Shown here: piece by piece, positions 9,890 through 21,560 of the stretch
Position numbering within the stretch: position 1 is the first letter of the stretch
Layout: each line of letters begins with the position of its first letter
DNA from: Hybos culiciformis
Taxonomy: Eukaryota; Arthropoda; Insecta; Diptera; Hybotidae
Assembly (NCBI GenBank): GCA_964007475.1
Contig: OZ023273.1
Coordinates: forward strand, 84,765,712 to 84,829,711
Reading direction: 5' to 3'
Length of the DNA: 64,000 nt
Notes under the pieces: generated by a model
Databases searched by the model: none
Told to the model about the DNA's origin: nothing
The model's input: the letters and a program-made list of their open reading frames with translations, nothing else
Position numbers and translations under genes: made by a program

Positions 9890-12058
9890 TTGATTCAACG
9901 ACAAAAACGTTATAAAACCACTACTAGTTTACCTACAAAAATCATGGTATCTATTCTTCTTTCGTCTATTATATTACCACCACTATCCAACTCGTTCCAC
10001 GTAAATCCCTTCATTCATCACCCTGGATTATATTTTGAAAAGGCAGGAGAGGTCCATTTTAAAACAGCTGAATGGAAATTCATAGTTTATTATGATCTAA
10101 CAACTTATTATGAAAATCTAGAAAATTTACAAAATATTTCTAATGTTCTAACAAATGAATGTGCCCTCCACTATTGCAAGGCATTTCAACAAATTCTCTC
10201 AAAAAGATTAGGGGCTGTTCACAAATGACGTAACGGCCTAGGGGGGAGGGGGGGGTTTGAAAATTTGTTACGGTTTGTTACGGCGGAGGGGGGGGGGTAT
10301 TTAAAGAAATGTTATGTAACCAAATTTCCTCCTTTTTATAAAAAAAATTACACTAAATATAATATTAATGCACGCGAAAAAAAACTTAAGTTATAATGAA
10401 TTTTATTTTGCTTATTCGAATAAAAAAGTTGTTCAAAAAGTAATTTAAAAAGTGTTTAACTTTTGTTACGTTATTCTTCTGGGGGGGGGGGGGGGGGTCT
10501 TCGGAATTTGTTACGATCTGTTACTATGGGAGGGGGGGGGGGAGGGGTTAAAAAACAGCAAAAAAAGCGTTACGTAATATGTGAATAGTCCCTTATTTAC
10601 CTTACATCAAAATAATGAACTCTTGCATCATCGGACAGGAGGGAAATCTCGTACTAAAAGGTCACCTTTAGACATTGTTGGAAAACTTGCAAATCAATTA
10701 TTTGGGATTTTAGACCAAGACTCAGCCAAGGAATTAGAAAGCAAAATCATTGCTGCAAGAACAAACTCTCAACACACTCAAAAGATGTTAAAAAATTAAA
10801 CATCTATATTAGAGACAACTTTTAATATTATGAAATCTTCAGAATCTACACTAGCCGCATTAAAATCTAATATCGAGAAGGAAATCCACTCAGACCACTC
10901 ATTCATCGTATTGGCGCTTGCTGTTATCCCAAGTTTAGACAATATGGAAAGAGAGCAGGACACTATTTTAGACGCCATTTTATTGACACAACAAGGCCAG
11001 ATTCACCACGTCATTATCCCACCCAAAGTTTTATTAGAGCAGCTAATTCTTGTAAGAGAAAACATCAAACCAGGAATATATGTCCCAGATTCTGAAAGCT
11101 CAGAACAAATTCTAGACATTTATAAGCAAATGTCAGTGCACGGTCGAATAATGTCCTCCTTTTTTATCTTTGAATGTAAAATTCCTTTATTAGAGGTACA
11201 AAGCTTTGACATTTTTCATATTATTCCTGTTCCCCCACCCTACAACGGATCTTTTATTTTTATTACACCATCAGCTGAATATACTATTACAAACTTATCT
11301 AGAGATACTTTTTATCCAATGCAAAAAGACGAGTTTGTAAACTGTCATTTAATAAAAATTAACACCTATTATTGTCGGAAAATTCATCCAATGTACAATG
11401 AAAATTCTGAGGTATCCAAATGGGAAATGCAATTACTTAATCATCAAGCAATGATCCATTCCACCTGTATAATTTCAAAAACAATTCCACAGAAATATGG
11501 ATCCCTGTGCAGTTTACAAATGAATGGATATTTGTGATGGACAAGAAAAGGAGTTTTAACTTGATATGTAACAATACCGTCAGCAGTTTAACGTTAGAAA
11601 ATGATGGAATTCTCCAACTGAACCAATATTGTCAACTTAAACAATCAACAATGACCATCTCATCTCAAACCACCATTACTACACGCTTGAATTCATCCTA
11701 CACCCCAGCTATAAATTTAAGTGAGTTGATTACAACTCACACTGACATCAAGGTGCATTCAATAGAACATTTAAAGGGTACGAACTATGATGTTATTAAC
11801 AAATTACATCTTCAATTACAACAACTACAACAAGATGAACCAACTGACACCGATCTAATCAGTGTACATGATATTATGCATTATTCCAGTAGCAGCGAGA
11901 TTTATTTAGTACTTCTCACAGGTATAATTATTATGGGTATCAGATATTATAGAACAAGAGTTTCTCATCCAACACCAGCACCAAGAACAATTTCCTCAAG
12001 ACATAAATTTGATGATCAAGATTTCACACTTCGGCATATGGGGGAGAATGTTGCGTAA
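9890..12058 (+). pseudogene. Env-like (baculovirus-F / errantivirus type) glycoprotein region, broken
   Basis: Follows the integrase and precedes the LTR, the position of env in BEL elements that acquired one. It shows an N-terminal hydrophobic segment, a conserved first domain with paired Cys residues, a basic furin-type site followed by a hydrophobic segment, a long helical ectodomain, and a C-terminal membrane segment (about 11900-11950) with a short basic tail. The coding sequence is broken by a 382-bp MITE (10211-10592), an in-frame stop at 10797, and a frame change near 11507-11537. In this family env is thought to mediate membrane fusion; this relic cannot be expressed as one protein. 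Confidence 0.75.
10211..10592. mobile_element. G-rich MITE with TTA target duplication (PIF/Harbinger-like)
   Basis: TTA at 10208-10210 and 10593-10595 flanks ends that are imperfect inverted repeats (GGGGCTGTTCACAAATGACG against the complement AGGGACTATTCACATATTAC). Removing the element and one TTA would leave the env frame uninterrupted, which confirms the boundaries. Four long G runs lie inside. TTA duplications fit PIF/Harbinger, but no transposase is present. Confidence 0.8.
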
Positions 12059-12400
12059 AGCAACAACTTATTTTCAATTTTTATAAACAAAAAAAATACC
12101 TCATTCGATTTCCAACAAATTTAAAATTATGTTTATCAAGCTAAATATGTTGATTAAATTAAAATATTGTAATGTTTTATTACACACGCAGGATGTAATT
12201 CGACTCTGAAAATAATTATATTCACAAATTATATCATTTATGTTAAAAAATTATTAATTAGAAAACTGCATATTCTTTATTATATACACTTAAAAATAAG
12301 TATATAAGACCTTAAGAATTCTCAATAAAATATAGTCAATACCAAACCACTGACTTTTATTAACTTCAACCGTCTACCAACTAAAGGTATAAAAGTAACA
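12049..12400 (+). repeat. BEL/Pao 3' LTR
   Basis: Begins TGTTGCGTAAAG directly after a purine stretch and ends GTAACA, giving TG...CA ends. It contains a TATA-like TATATAAGACC near 12300 and AATAAAATATAG near 12325. The 5' LTR is outside the window, so the right border is inferred. Confidence 0.65.
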
Positions 12401-12462
12401 CTATATGAAACTACACAAACTTCACACTATATACACATACTATACACAAATTCTAACTATTT

Positions 12463-15349
12463 TCAAATATATGGAACACCAGCATATGTACATATAACAA
12501 AAGATGAACGAAAAAAGTTAGATTATACATCAGAAAAATTAATATTTGTAGGTTACGAAAGTGGCACCAAAGGTTACCGACTCCTGGATATAAATACACA
12601 TAACCCTCTAAGAAAAACGTCACGAAAGCGTATCGCAGGCGAAGTCGATAGCTTATAATAGACTCCGTAAGCGTACCGATTTGGCGATAAGAAAACGAGC
12701 CGTAAACGTAAATGTTAGAATTAGAGTAGTGAACAAAAAAACGGAGTTATATGCATGTATTGGTACCTCGCCGATGGCGTAGAATAAGTGGTGCATTTAC
12801 GGTACACCACAGTGATTCATTCTGGTTTCGCTTAAAACGTACTAACTTCGCCGAAATCGTACCATAAGCGGTGCGTTTATGTTACACAACAGTGGTTCAT
12901 TTTCGTAGCTCTTAAAGCTTCCTAACTAATTTCAGCGGTCTTTTAAATGAATGAAAAAATATATATATTTTTTAAGTTTTATTTATTTTTAAAATCAATT
13001 TAAAAACGATTTATAAAAATATTATTGAGGCTTTACATTTTTTCGTTGTCTGTCCTTTGCATACTGAAACCATTTTTTTATGATGTACATAATATCCGTC
13101 ACCTCACGTTGGAGAATTTTTCGCTGCTACATTTTATGATGAAAAAATTAAGTTACATTTATTTGTATTTGAATCATCAATTATACAATAATTCATAAAA
13201 TAAAAATAAAAAAAAATTAATACTTACATTTTTCAAATTTTAGTTTATTTAAATTTATTGCTGTCACGTCAAATAAAAACGTATTTCGCAAGAAAGGAAT
13301 GAAAACGATCCGCTTTCTTATACACAAAACGTTTCGCTTTTGTATTGCCAAAAGCGAAGCGTATACGGAGTGGTTCTGAGAAACCACTTCGTTTCCGGCT
13401 CGTTTTCGTGCCGTTGTTTTTTATATAAAAATTTATGCAAGTGTTAGTGAAATGGCATTATGCGGTTCGTTAATTTTTCTTAGAAAGAAAATTAAAATCA
13501 GCCGTGATGTTAAGTTAATAGAACATAAAGTAAATTTTGATGAAATAAATTTATATCAACCAGAATACAAAATCAAACTGAAATATTAGATAATGATCAA
13601 GAAGAACAACAAGAAAATTTAGTGCAACAAGAAAATTTAGAACATCATGAAATTTTAACACAAGAAGAAAATTTTGAACAACAAGAAAATATAACAACAG
13701 ATTCAGAAGCGAATGAGGAAAAAGTTATAAGAAGGTCCAGCAGACAAAATAAAGGCTACCCGACAAAACGTTTAATAATGGAAATAAATAAAGTAACAGA
13801 AGAAAAAATTAAAGATCCTAAAACGTATGAAGAAGCTCTTCATGGGCCAAATTCAAGAAACTGGCAAAAAGCTATGAAAGAAGAAATAAATTCACTTCAA
13901 AATTATGGAACTTGGGAAATAACTAAATTATCTCCAAATTGAAGTGCAATTGGGTGTAATTGGATTTATAAAACCAAAGCAGATCAAAATGGAAATATTG
14001 TAAAATTTAAAGCACGTCTAGTAGCGCAAGGTTTTGCACAGAAGTTTGGACGAGATTATGATGAAGTTTTTGCTCCTGTAGCAAATCCAACAACTTGAAA
14101 AATTTTACTTACAGTGGCAGGTCAAAGAAATATGATAGTTAAACATTTTGATATTGAAGCAGCATACCTGAATGGTGATTTATCTCATGATGTTTACATG
14201 AAACAACCGAAGGGGTTTGCTGAAGGCGATATTAATAAGGTATGTAAACTTGTAAAGAATTTGTATGGTTTGAAACAGGGTGCAAAAGAATGGAATACAA
14301 AATTTAATTTGATTATGAATAGTAATGGGTACATTCAAAGTGTAAATGATTTATGTTTATATAAAAAGAAAATTAAAAATGATTATATTTATATTTCAAA
14401 TCACGTTGGCGATATTGTAGTAGCGTCAACCACTTCAGAACTTATTGATGAATTTGAAAAAATAATGAACGAGAAATTAAAAATTAAAAATTTGGGTAAT
14501 CTACAATATTATCTAGGTATTCAATCTACAAGAGACAAAAATGGTATGTTTTATCTAAATCAAGAAAAATATATATTACATAAATTAACAGAATTTAACT
14601 TAGAAAATGCAGAAAAAACTCATCAACACCAATGAATGTCTGTTATTTAAGTCAAACTATGAATCAAGAACCTTTTGAATCAAATGAAATAATCGTAGCG
14701 CAATTGGTTTATTACTTTATTTGTCGACTAATATAGACCAGATATCTCTATAGCAACATCAATTTTGGCTAGGCGAGTGAGTGATCCAAGAAAATGCGAT
14801 TGGAATGAAGTTAAAAGGGTTTTTAGATATTTAAAGTTTACAAGTGCAATGAAATTAAAAATAGGAAATCATGAAAATCAAACCGCCCTTTATGGATATG
14901 TAGATGCAGATTGGGCTGGAGATCATGTAAATAGAAAATCGAATACTGGATATTGTTTTATATATAATGGAGCGTTAATTGGCTGGGCAAGCAGAAAATA
15001 AACATCGGTTTCATTATCTTCAACAGAAGCCGAATTTATTGCATTTGCAGAGGCAGTTCGGGATCTCATTTGGATAGTACGTTTATTAAAAGATTTTGAC
15101 CAAAATGTAGAAACTCCAGTTAAGATGTTTGAAGACAACCAGGGGTGTATAAAGTTGTTAAATGATCGTACTTGTCATCAACGAGTAAAGCATATTGATA
15201 TAAAATATAAATTCATACATGAACACATAAATTCTAAAGAAGTATCAGCTGTTTATTGTTCTACCAGAGATATGGTGGCAGATATGTTGACCAAACCATT
15301 GGATGGACCAAAGTTGGCTGAACTTATAAGATGGACCAAAGTTGGCTGA
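12463..15349 (+). pseudogene. Copia Pol (integrase tail, RT, RNase H), decayed
   Basis: QIYGTPAYVHITKDERKKLD and KGYRLLD mark the integrase C-terminal region. After the TIR insertion come the linker, then RT with [26 protein letters not shown] and LYGLKQGAKEW. The catalytic loop reads HVGDI instead of YVDDI, so a catalytic Asp is lost. RNase H follows with YVDADWAGD, SSTEAEFIAF and RVKHIDIKYKFIHEH, ending LTKPLDG. Stops occur at about 13940, 14096, 14633 and 14999, with a frameshift near 14700. Confidence 0.9.
12612..13479. mobile_element. 868-bp TIR element inside Copia
   Basis: The Copia frame is continuous across it. Flanks are TAA (12609-12611) and TTA (13480-13482), a likely 3-bp target duplication. 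Ends share GAAAAA and an ACGAA block as inverted repeats. Subterminal GAAAACGAGCCG occurs inverted at both ends. Two ~37-bp direct repeats (near 12788 and 12858) carry the ACCACAGTGATTCATT type sequence. No coding region was seen. Confidence 0.65.
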
Positions 15350-15394
15350 ACTTAACTTGAATTGAATTGAATTTAACTTTGTGTTGAGAAGGGG

Positions 15395-15545
15395 TGTTGG
15401 ATGTATGGCAACACAAGTAAAATTAAAACTTGTCAACTGAGCTGTCAGTCAGAGATTTCTGTTAACTTTAATTTAAATTAATAAAGCTCACTTGAATCAT
15501 AAACACGCTTTTTATTTCAGCAAAGATTTATTTAGGAATTCAACA
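15395..15545 (+). repeat. Copia 3' LTR (about 151 bp)
   Basis: Follows the purine run GAGAAGGGG. Starts TGTTGGATG and ends TTCAACA, with matching TGTTG/CAACA ends, and carries AATAAAG near 15480. Very short but within the Copia range. Confidence 0.75.
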
Positions 15546-15724
15546 ATCAACAATTTTTTCTTAGGTATTTCAAAATGATAAAACGAATTGATTTGGACTC
15601 TTCTGAAGTTTTTCGCGACCCGTTTAACTGCCCTAATTCATTTACATAACAGGTAAAAAAGTATCTATTAAATTTAATTCGAAATCCGATTAAAATCTTT
15701 TTGTCAATTGAATATTCTTACCAT

Positions 15725-16350
15725 TTATATCGTAAGCGCGACATTGCATTTCCGTAAGATTGAGTTTTTCTAAACCTAATATGGTATTGAAATCCTTGCA
15801 GATAAATTGCATAATGATACATTTGCATTGTAATTCCTTTTAGGTAAAAATATTTGAGAAACTGGCTTATTATCCGTAATTAAAATAAATTTTCGTGCAT
15901 ACACGTATTGATAAAATTTTCGAATACCAATTATTATTGCGTAAGCTTCACGATCAATTTGCGAATACCTTTGTTCTGTTGCTTTTAATGTTTGTGAAGC
16001 ATAATGTACAGGTTTATTTGTTCCATCACGATATTCATGACTAAATACTGCAGTACTCCGTAAGGAGAAGCATCAACTGCCAAAGTTAACGGCAGCTTAG
16101 GATCGTAATGCACTAGAACTTTATTTGAAATCATAAGTTCTTTTACTTTGTGAAATGCTTGTCCACATTATTTTTTATAAATTATTCAATGGATAAATTT
16201 CAGAACTCAAATTCTCTAAAAAAATCTCCCATAATAATTTACAAGACCAACAAATAATCGAATTTGATCTTTATTTTCTGGTCAAGGCATTTTAGAAATT
16301 GTCTCCATTTTATTTTCGCATTTTTGAATTTTGTACCCACAATATTGAAT
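15725..16350 (-). pseudogene. Gypsy-type RT/RNase H relic
   Basis: On the minus strand the order is KMETISKMP, a LFVGLVNYYGRF block (RT connection), then LPLTLAVDASPYG (RNase H first Asp), then HYASQTLKATEQRYSQIDREAYAI and FILITDNKPVSQIF, then a segment matching the end of RNase H (YGNAMSRL). Several frameshifts and stops. It is a different, older Gypsy lineage from the element at 19888-26971. Confidence 0.75.
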
Positions 16351-16725
16351 TTCATCTTCGAAAAAGAATATTATTATTTTTTTATTAACTTTTAAATTCC
16401 TCTATTATTTAAGTTTTCGCAATTACAAATTTCGGGTATATTTGAAAATTCTAATAAATTTGTATTACGGTCATTATTTTCATCTTTTATAATTGGATTT
16501 TTATTTTTTCAACAATTGATTTGCTAAATTTCAAGATTCACATTTAGCAAATAAATTCGAAAACACTTTAAATTATTTGGATTTTTTATTTCATAATTTA
16601 CTTTCCTTACGTAAATCCAAATAATGAAATTTTAAATAAGAAATGTATCTTTATATTTAAAATCTTTTTGTCTTCATTTCATTTATTTTTATTATTACAT
16701 TTAAACTGCACAAGAACCTTTAGAT

Positions 16726-17158
16726 CAGTGATAAGCAACCTTTTTCGAGAGCGGGTAAATTTCAATACTTTCGATTCTCTATTGGGGAACTGGGTCAAAA
16801 ATTAATTCATTTTTTTTATTAAATCAAATTTTTTATTAAATCAAATTTTTTATTAATTTATTATTAATAATATTGAAAGAAAAATAATAATATTGAAAGA
16901 AAAATAGTAATATTGAAAGAAAAGTTTAATAATTAATGAATTCCTTGATGTTGAAATTCCTTGCACGATTTTTCTAAATTTTTCTAAGTATGTTGTTCTT
17001 TTTAATCTTATACAGGCATCTGAATTTTCCAGCGTCAATCTGTTCCTCACCTTCAAAATTAAAAAAAAAAGATAATAAAACTACTTGGCCGGACTGGGTA
17101 ATTGGAAATATGGCCGCGGGTAACTATGTTACCGCGGGTAGGGGGTTGCGTACCCTTG
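16726..17158. mobile_element. hAT MITE (433 bp)
   Basis: An exact 8-bp duplication CTTTAGAT at 16718-16725 and 17159-17166 flanks ends CAGTGATAAGCAACC and the complement CAAGGGTACGCAACC, typical hAT termini. Inside are three ~20-bp tandem copies of AATATTGAAAGAAAAAT (16868-16925). Short open frames here are chance. Confidence 0.9.
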
Positions 17159-17166
17159 CTTTAGAT

Positions 17167-17819
17167 TTTAGATATACAAAAATAATAGAAAAATTTTGAA
17201 ATATTTACTTTTCGACTTTATGTATTTATTTGCAAAATTAAATATAGCATTTCACTGTATGCAGTGGTCGAAGTGGCAGGCTAAAGGTGGTGGGATGAGG
17301 CTTGTGGGGTCCCTATTGTAATGTCATTTTTTCGTTTTACGTTATCACTAATGATTATCTTATTTGATCAATTATTGAATTACTCCCATAATTTCCAGCA
17401 GGAATTTTGCGACTTTGCCCGAAAATTTTCTGGTAAAAAGTTTTCTAAATTATGCAGGATCAAGTTCCCTATCAACTAGCATCAGTACTTTCTCTCCGGC
17501 AATGGTGAAAGCTTGCAGAAAAATCGAGGAAAATTCATGTAAAACGCTTTTCCGGAGTTTTTCCGACCAAGGAAGCGTTTGAGCGAAATAAGTTGCATAA
17601 AGTTGCTTTTGTGGGAAAACTCCATGGAAAACGCGGAAAAGCGGGAAAATCATCGGAAAAATTTTCATCGATATGATTTCAACAATCATGAAAACTTGCA
17701 TGAAAAATCGAGGAAAATTTGTAATAACAATTTAGTTAATGTAAAAAAGGCAGAAAATTAAAATAAGTAAACAAAAGAGGAAGAAGCAAATGATATGAAA
17801 TTTTTCAAAAAAATTGTGA
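17167..17819. other. Noncoding stretch, no feature assigned
   Basis: Contains a repeated GAAAAATCGAGGAAAATT block (near 17520 and 17703) and purine-rich sequence with open frames on both strands. No gene or element was recognised. Confidence 0.4.
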
Positions 17820-18455
17820 CTGACTCTGAGAGCTTTTTGCTTCAACATGATCTACGGCTTCTATAATTGGTGTCATGTTAATAATCTTAAACTCAATATT
17901 GGCAAATTCCAATTTATGACTTATACCGTATCTGCACTTGGACCTTAAAATTGACCTTTGAGCGGAATTAATCTGTTAACTGACCTGTGAAGAGGACTTT
18001 CTCATACAAAAAAAAGAACAAAAATAACGAACCTTTGAGTAAAACGCCAGATTACAGACAAACAAAGTTAACTGTAAAAAAAAATACGGGTTTCGTTAAG
18101 GTGACCTTAGGAACTATCCTTTGCATACACGTGAAGATACAGCATTATTCGCGTCGAGTAAATATAATTGAAACAACTCACTCTTTTAATAACGAGCCCT
18201 TGGTAAGAGTTCAATCAATTAAAGATATCGGCATTTACTTTGACGAAAAACTTTCTGTTTAGTTTCGTTAAACCATGGCAGATTTTCCAGATCCCTATAC
18301 TTTAAAAGCTCTTTTTATCACTTTGGTCCGACACAATCTGGAATATACCAGCCAAATCTGGACTCCGTTCACATTGACAGAATTGAATCCATTCAGAAAA
18401 ATTTTGTGAGTTTTGCTCTACGAAACTTACCTGGATCCGACTTCGGAACAATTTA
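17820..18455 (+). pseudogene. Non-LTR retrotransposon (LINE) RT C-terminal relic
   Basis: Reads LQHDLRLLYNWCHVNNLKLN and IGKFQFMTYT, then PLVRVQSIKDIGIYFDEKLS, then HNLEYTSQIW, then VHIDRIESIQKNFVSFALRN after a frameshift. These are the successive C-terminal RT blocks of Jockey/R1-like elements. At least three frame changes are present. It ends just before a T run at about 18463. Confidence 0.75.
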
Positions 18456-18462
18456 TTTTATT

Positions 18463-19385
18463 TTTTTTTTTTCTAAATTCAATATCTCCGTAACTCATGA
18501 ATTAAAACAAACGTCTTACAAGTATAATCCCATCCTAGTACATTTATAAATTAACTTAGAAAAGTATATAATACGCGTTTAGACAGGCATAGAATTACAA
18601 AGTTTATGCTTAAAATAATTTAGTTTTGGTTTCTGCCATACAAAATTTCTGTAGTTAGTTACACCAGTTTAAGCTAAAACTACTTGTTAAAACTAAAACA
18701 TGAAAGCGTAAAATCAGTTATTTGTAATAAATCACGGCATATTTCAAATAGAAGAGCAAAATAAACAAAGGGTTGAAAAAACAAAAAAATTTCTACTTAA
18801 TAAAAAAATATTAATGAAGAATAATTATAAACAATAACAAATCAATTTTAACACCAGTTTAATTTTGCCTGAACGGTTTAGCTAAAACTATAATTGACTA
18901 TTTAAATTTTATGTTTGATTTGAACGTGATGTAAATTAGAAATTTATTTTGATGTTTACAAATATTTTCAATTCAATTTCAATTCAACATTATACATCAC
19001 AATTTCTTATACTTAGAAGTTTAGATTCTAAATTGATCCGTACAGCTATAATTTTTTACTTACCATTTACTACATTTTTTCTAAGGAAAATTTAAAAAAA
19101 AACCTAATTTACTTAATGTTTATTCAAAAATAAAACCTAAACTAAGTTCTTAGTTTTACATTAAAACTTAAACTAGTGTTTAATTAAAAATTTCAAATTT
19201 ATATTTTGATAATAGTGCTTCACCCTTAAAAAAATTTAAAAATTTCAAATTCTGAATTTCAAATTCCTAATGTATTTTGTTAGTGTAATTTAATGTCAAA
19301 AAAAAGTTTTCGGGTGAACACTTTTTTTCATAAATTTCAAATATTAATAACAAAGCTGCCAGAGTAAAATTTTCTTTCCCTAAAT
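18463..19385. other. AT-rich noncoding, possibly 3' UTR of the minus-strand LINE
   Basis: A run of about 12 T at 18463-18474 would be a poly(A) tail on the minus strand and could close the LINE whose coding part starts at 19386. This is inference; nothing else was recognised. Confidence 0.35.
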
Positions 19386-19887
19386 TTAGCTAGGGTATAG
19401 GTTTCTTATGATATTATTTTCAGAATAGTTAAATTTAGCTTGGAATTTATCTGAAATTTCATTTATTTTTTCGTTAATTGTTAGTTTGTGTAGATTTTTG
19501 TTAGAGAAATGCCAAGGCAGGTTCAACATTTTCAGAACTTTATTTTGTTGAGTTTCTAAATTCTTTATGTGCCATTTGTCAGAACTATGCCAAACTGGAG
19601 CTGCATACAGCAAGAACGCTTGGAAATAACTTTAAAAATTAGGATCTTATTGTGTGAATTTAATTTTGATTTTCTGTTCAAGAGTGGGTAAACTATTCTA
19701 ATTGTGATATTAATTTTATTTACTGCATATGAAAATTGGAATTTATATGTTAGTTTTTGGTCCATATTTAGGCCCAGGTATTGAACTTTATCCGTCCATG
19801 GGATTTCTTCCTCATCGACCATAAGATTTGATTCTGGGAAAAACTCTTCTTTTCGCCTTCTAGTGGCTTGCGATTTGCTAAAATTAA
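19386..19887 (-). pseudogene. Jockey-type LINE RT C-terminal fragment
   Basis: The minus strand reads FSKSQATRRRK, then IPWTDKVQYLGLNMDQKLTY, YPLLNRKSKLNSHNKILIFK, then (other frame) LYAAPVWHSSD and LNLPWHFSNKNLHKLT. These are the post-catalytic RT blocks of Jockey elements. One frameshift lies near 19600. It is cut at 19887 by the Gypsy 5' LTR and no continuation was seen beyond the Gypsy element, so this LINE was probably 5'-truncated close to that point. Confidence 0.75.
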
Positions 19888-20244
19888 TGTAAAGAAACTA
19901 TATTTCTTTAATTTAAATTCCAGCAGAGTGCGGTAAAGACGTGACATGACACATGACACAACATAACACATGTAGAATTGAATTGAAGAATATAAAAGAT
20001 AGCTGAAAATAAAATAAAATTTAACTTAAATAAATTGAAATTAAAAATTAAATTAAACAAAGAATTAAAAAGGAATAATTGAATTAAAGAATAGACTTTA
20101 ATTGTCGTTTCTTTATTTTTTTAGGTATGAATTTTTGTAAATAATAATTTAAAAAAAAATATTAAAAAACTTTATTTTTTTAGAGCAACACTTTGGAGTT
20201 TTATTTTAGTTCTAATTCCTACAAAAAAAAATTTTGATCTTATA
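19888..20244 (+). repeat. Gypsy 5' LTR
   Basis: Starts TGTAAAGAAAC and ends TTTTGATCTTATA; the match to the 3' LTR stops exactly here. The 357-bp length equals the 3' LTR. It contains AATAAAATAAA near 20010. Confidence 0.9.
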
Positions 20245-20267
20245 AAACGACAATCTTAGAGTATTTT

Positions 20268-20556
20268 TCTCTGTACAACTGGTAAAAAATAATCCATTTG
20301 CACAATTGACCAGTTGTACAATTTACCAGTTGTACAGACAAATTTACCATTTGTACAATTCAGTTATCACCACTTGTACATTTTAGACCAGTTGTACAAT
20401 CCTTTTTTTCTCAAATTAACCACTTGTACAATGTTTGACCAGATGTACAATATTTATTTTTATAAAATTAACCACTTGTACAATTTTTGACCAGTTGTAC
20501 AATTTATCTTTTATCAAATTAACCACTTGTACAATTTTTAACCAGTTGTACAATCT
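20268..20556. repeat. Array of TTGTACAA palindromes
   Basis: About a dozen copies of an (A/G/C)TTGTACAA core, alternating as CCAGTTGTACAA and CCACTTGTACAA. A ~57-bp higher-order unit is visible in the last three repeats (AAATTAACCACTTGTACAA then GACCAGTTGTACAA). The 8-mer is self-complementary. Confidence 0.85.
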
Positions 20557-20644
20557 CTATGGTAAAGTTATAACCGTGAAAAACTAAGCAAAATGTATGG
20601 AAAAGCTGTTGTGCATAATGGGTGACCGTGCCCTAGCGGGGGAT

Positions 20645-20860
20645 GGAAATAAGGCCGCTAGGATTTTTTGATGCGGTCTTATTTCATTTTGAAAAATGAA
20701 ATTAGACCGCAAAAAAAGTCCTCGCGGCCTTATTTCATTTTGATAAATGAAATAAGACCGCGACAAAAAAAAACATTTTTTGGGGGGCTAATTCCATTTT
20801 TATAAATGAAATAAGGCCGCGTAGTAATTTCATGTTTCAAAATGAAATAAGACCTCGATA
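20645..20860. repeat. Four tandem ~38-bp palindromes
   Basis: Hairpins at about 20673-20710, 20723-20761, 20783-20820 and 20824-20856, each pairing a GCGGCCTTATTTCATTT arm with its complement around a 2-4 nt loop. A fifth half-arm precedes them. Arms are conserved while loops and spacers vary. Confidence 0.8.
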
Positions 20861-21198
20861 AAAAAATTTTGTGAGGTGAGCACACAGGGCAGGGGGCAGG
20901 GGGCAGCAGGGCGGCGGGCGGGTGGTCTGGTGGTTGGTCAGTGGGATTTGCGGCGCCAGCAATAACAGTGTTAACTGAGCAAAGTGTGAATTATTATTTT
21001 CAACTTTTAAACTAAAAAATTGTGTTTTTGTCCTATGCTCGTAAAGTGAACTTAAGTATTAGCAATTCAATATAAATATTTGGGTTGTGTTGCTTTTTCA
21101 TTCAATTAACATATTCCAAACAGAATTAAAAATATATTATGAATTGGAAATTTTTTTAAATGGATTATATAAAATTGCGTCAGAATGCAGGTTTATTG

Positions 21199-21560
21199 GC
21201 TTGCAGGTTGCCACCTTGATGAAAGCGCTAAAGACGGTATGATTTGTTTGAAAAAAATACCGGAAGAAGACACAAATATATTATGTGCCACGAACGAAAA
21301 GGAGCCGTTCACGCGAAATGTGTTTCAGTAATTAAACTTGCTCGAATTCTGATTCCGATGAAGATTTGGAATGATTCCATACCAAATTGCAATTTTATTT
21401 TTTATGTCAATTTTCATTAATTTCTTTAAGTTTACAGCCACTGTGTGCAAGTGGAATTCAATAAATTTGAATACATTTCGAAATGAAACATTTTTCTGTT
21501 TCAGTTTTTCAACATTTTCAGCAATTTTCCAAAGGGTGGCAACCTGCAAGCCCAAATTTG
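21199..21560. mobile_element. Probable MITE with GGCTTGCAGGTTGCCACC ends
   Basis: GGCTTGCAGGTTGCCACC (about 21199-21216) recurs as its complement at about 21535-21555. A further GGGATGGCAACCTGC end lies near 21727. The GGCAACC core is hAT-like. No clear target duplication was found. Confidence 0.45.

Larger units (their letters stand above)
1..12400 (+). mobile_element. BEL/Pao LTR retrotransposon with env-like region, decayed and split
   Basis: The element runs off the left edge. Visible parts in order are the integrase zinc-binding region (1-186), the integrase core and C-terminal domain (8735-9740), an env-like region (9890-12058), a G-rich polypurine stretch (about 12040-12047) and a 3' LTR (12049-12400). 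About 8.5 kb of later insertions separates the two integrase parts. Stops, frameshifts and a MITE in env show it is dead. The order integrase, then env, then LTR is that of env-bearing BEL/Pao elements of insects. The 5' LTR, gag and RT would lie to the left of the window. Confidence 0.8.
12401..15545 (+). mobile_element. Copia element, 5'-truncated, with 3' LTR
   Basis: Starts abruptly within the integrase C-terminal region at the BEL LTR boundary and runs through RT and RNase H to a short LTR. It is interrupted by an 868-bp TIR element. The abrupt left edge suggests that BEL inserted into this Copia copy, or that the left part was lost. Confidence 0.8.

Noticed and set aside
16853..17199. 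Small ORFs on both strands
   Set aside because: Entirely or mostly within a hAT MITE with perfect 8-bp duplication and simple repeats.
20268..20556. CRISPR-like array
   Set aside because: The repeated core is an 8-bp palindrome with related, not unique, spacers.
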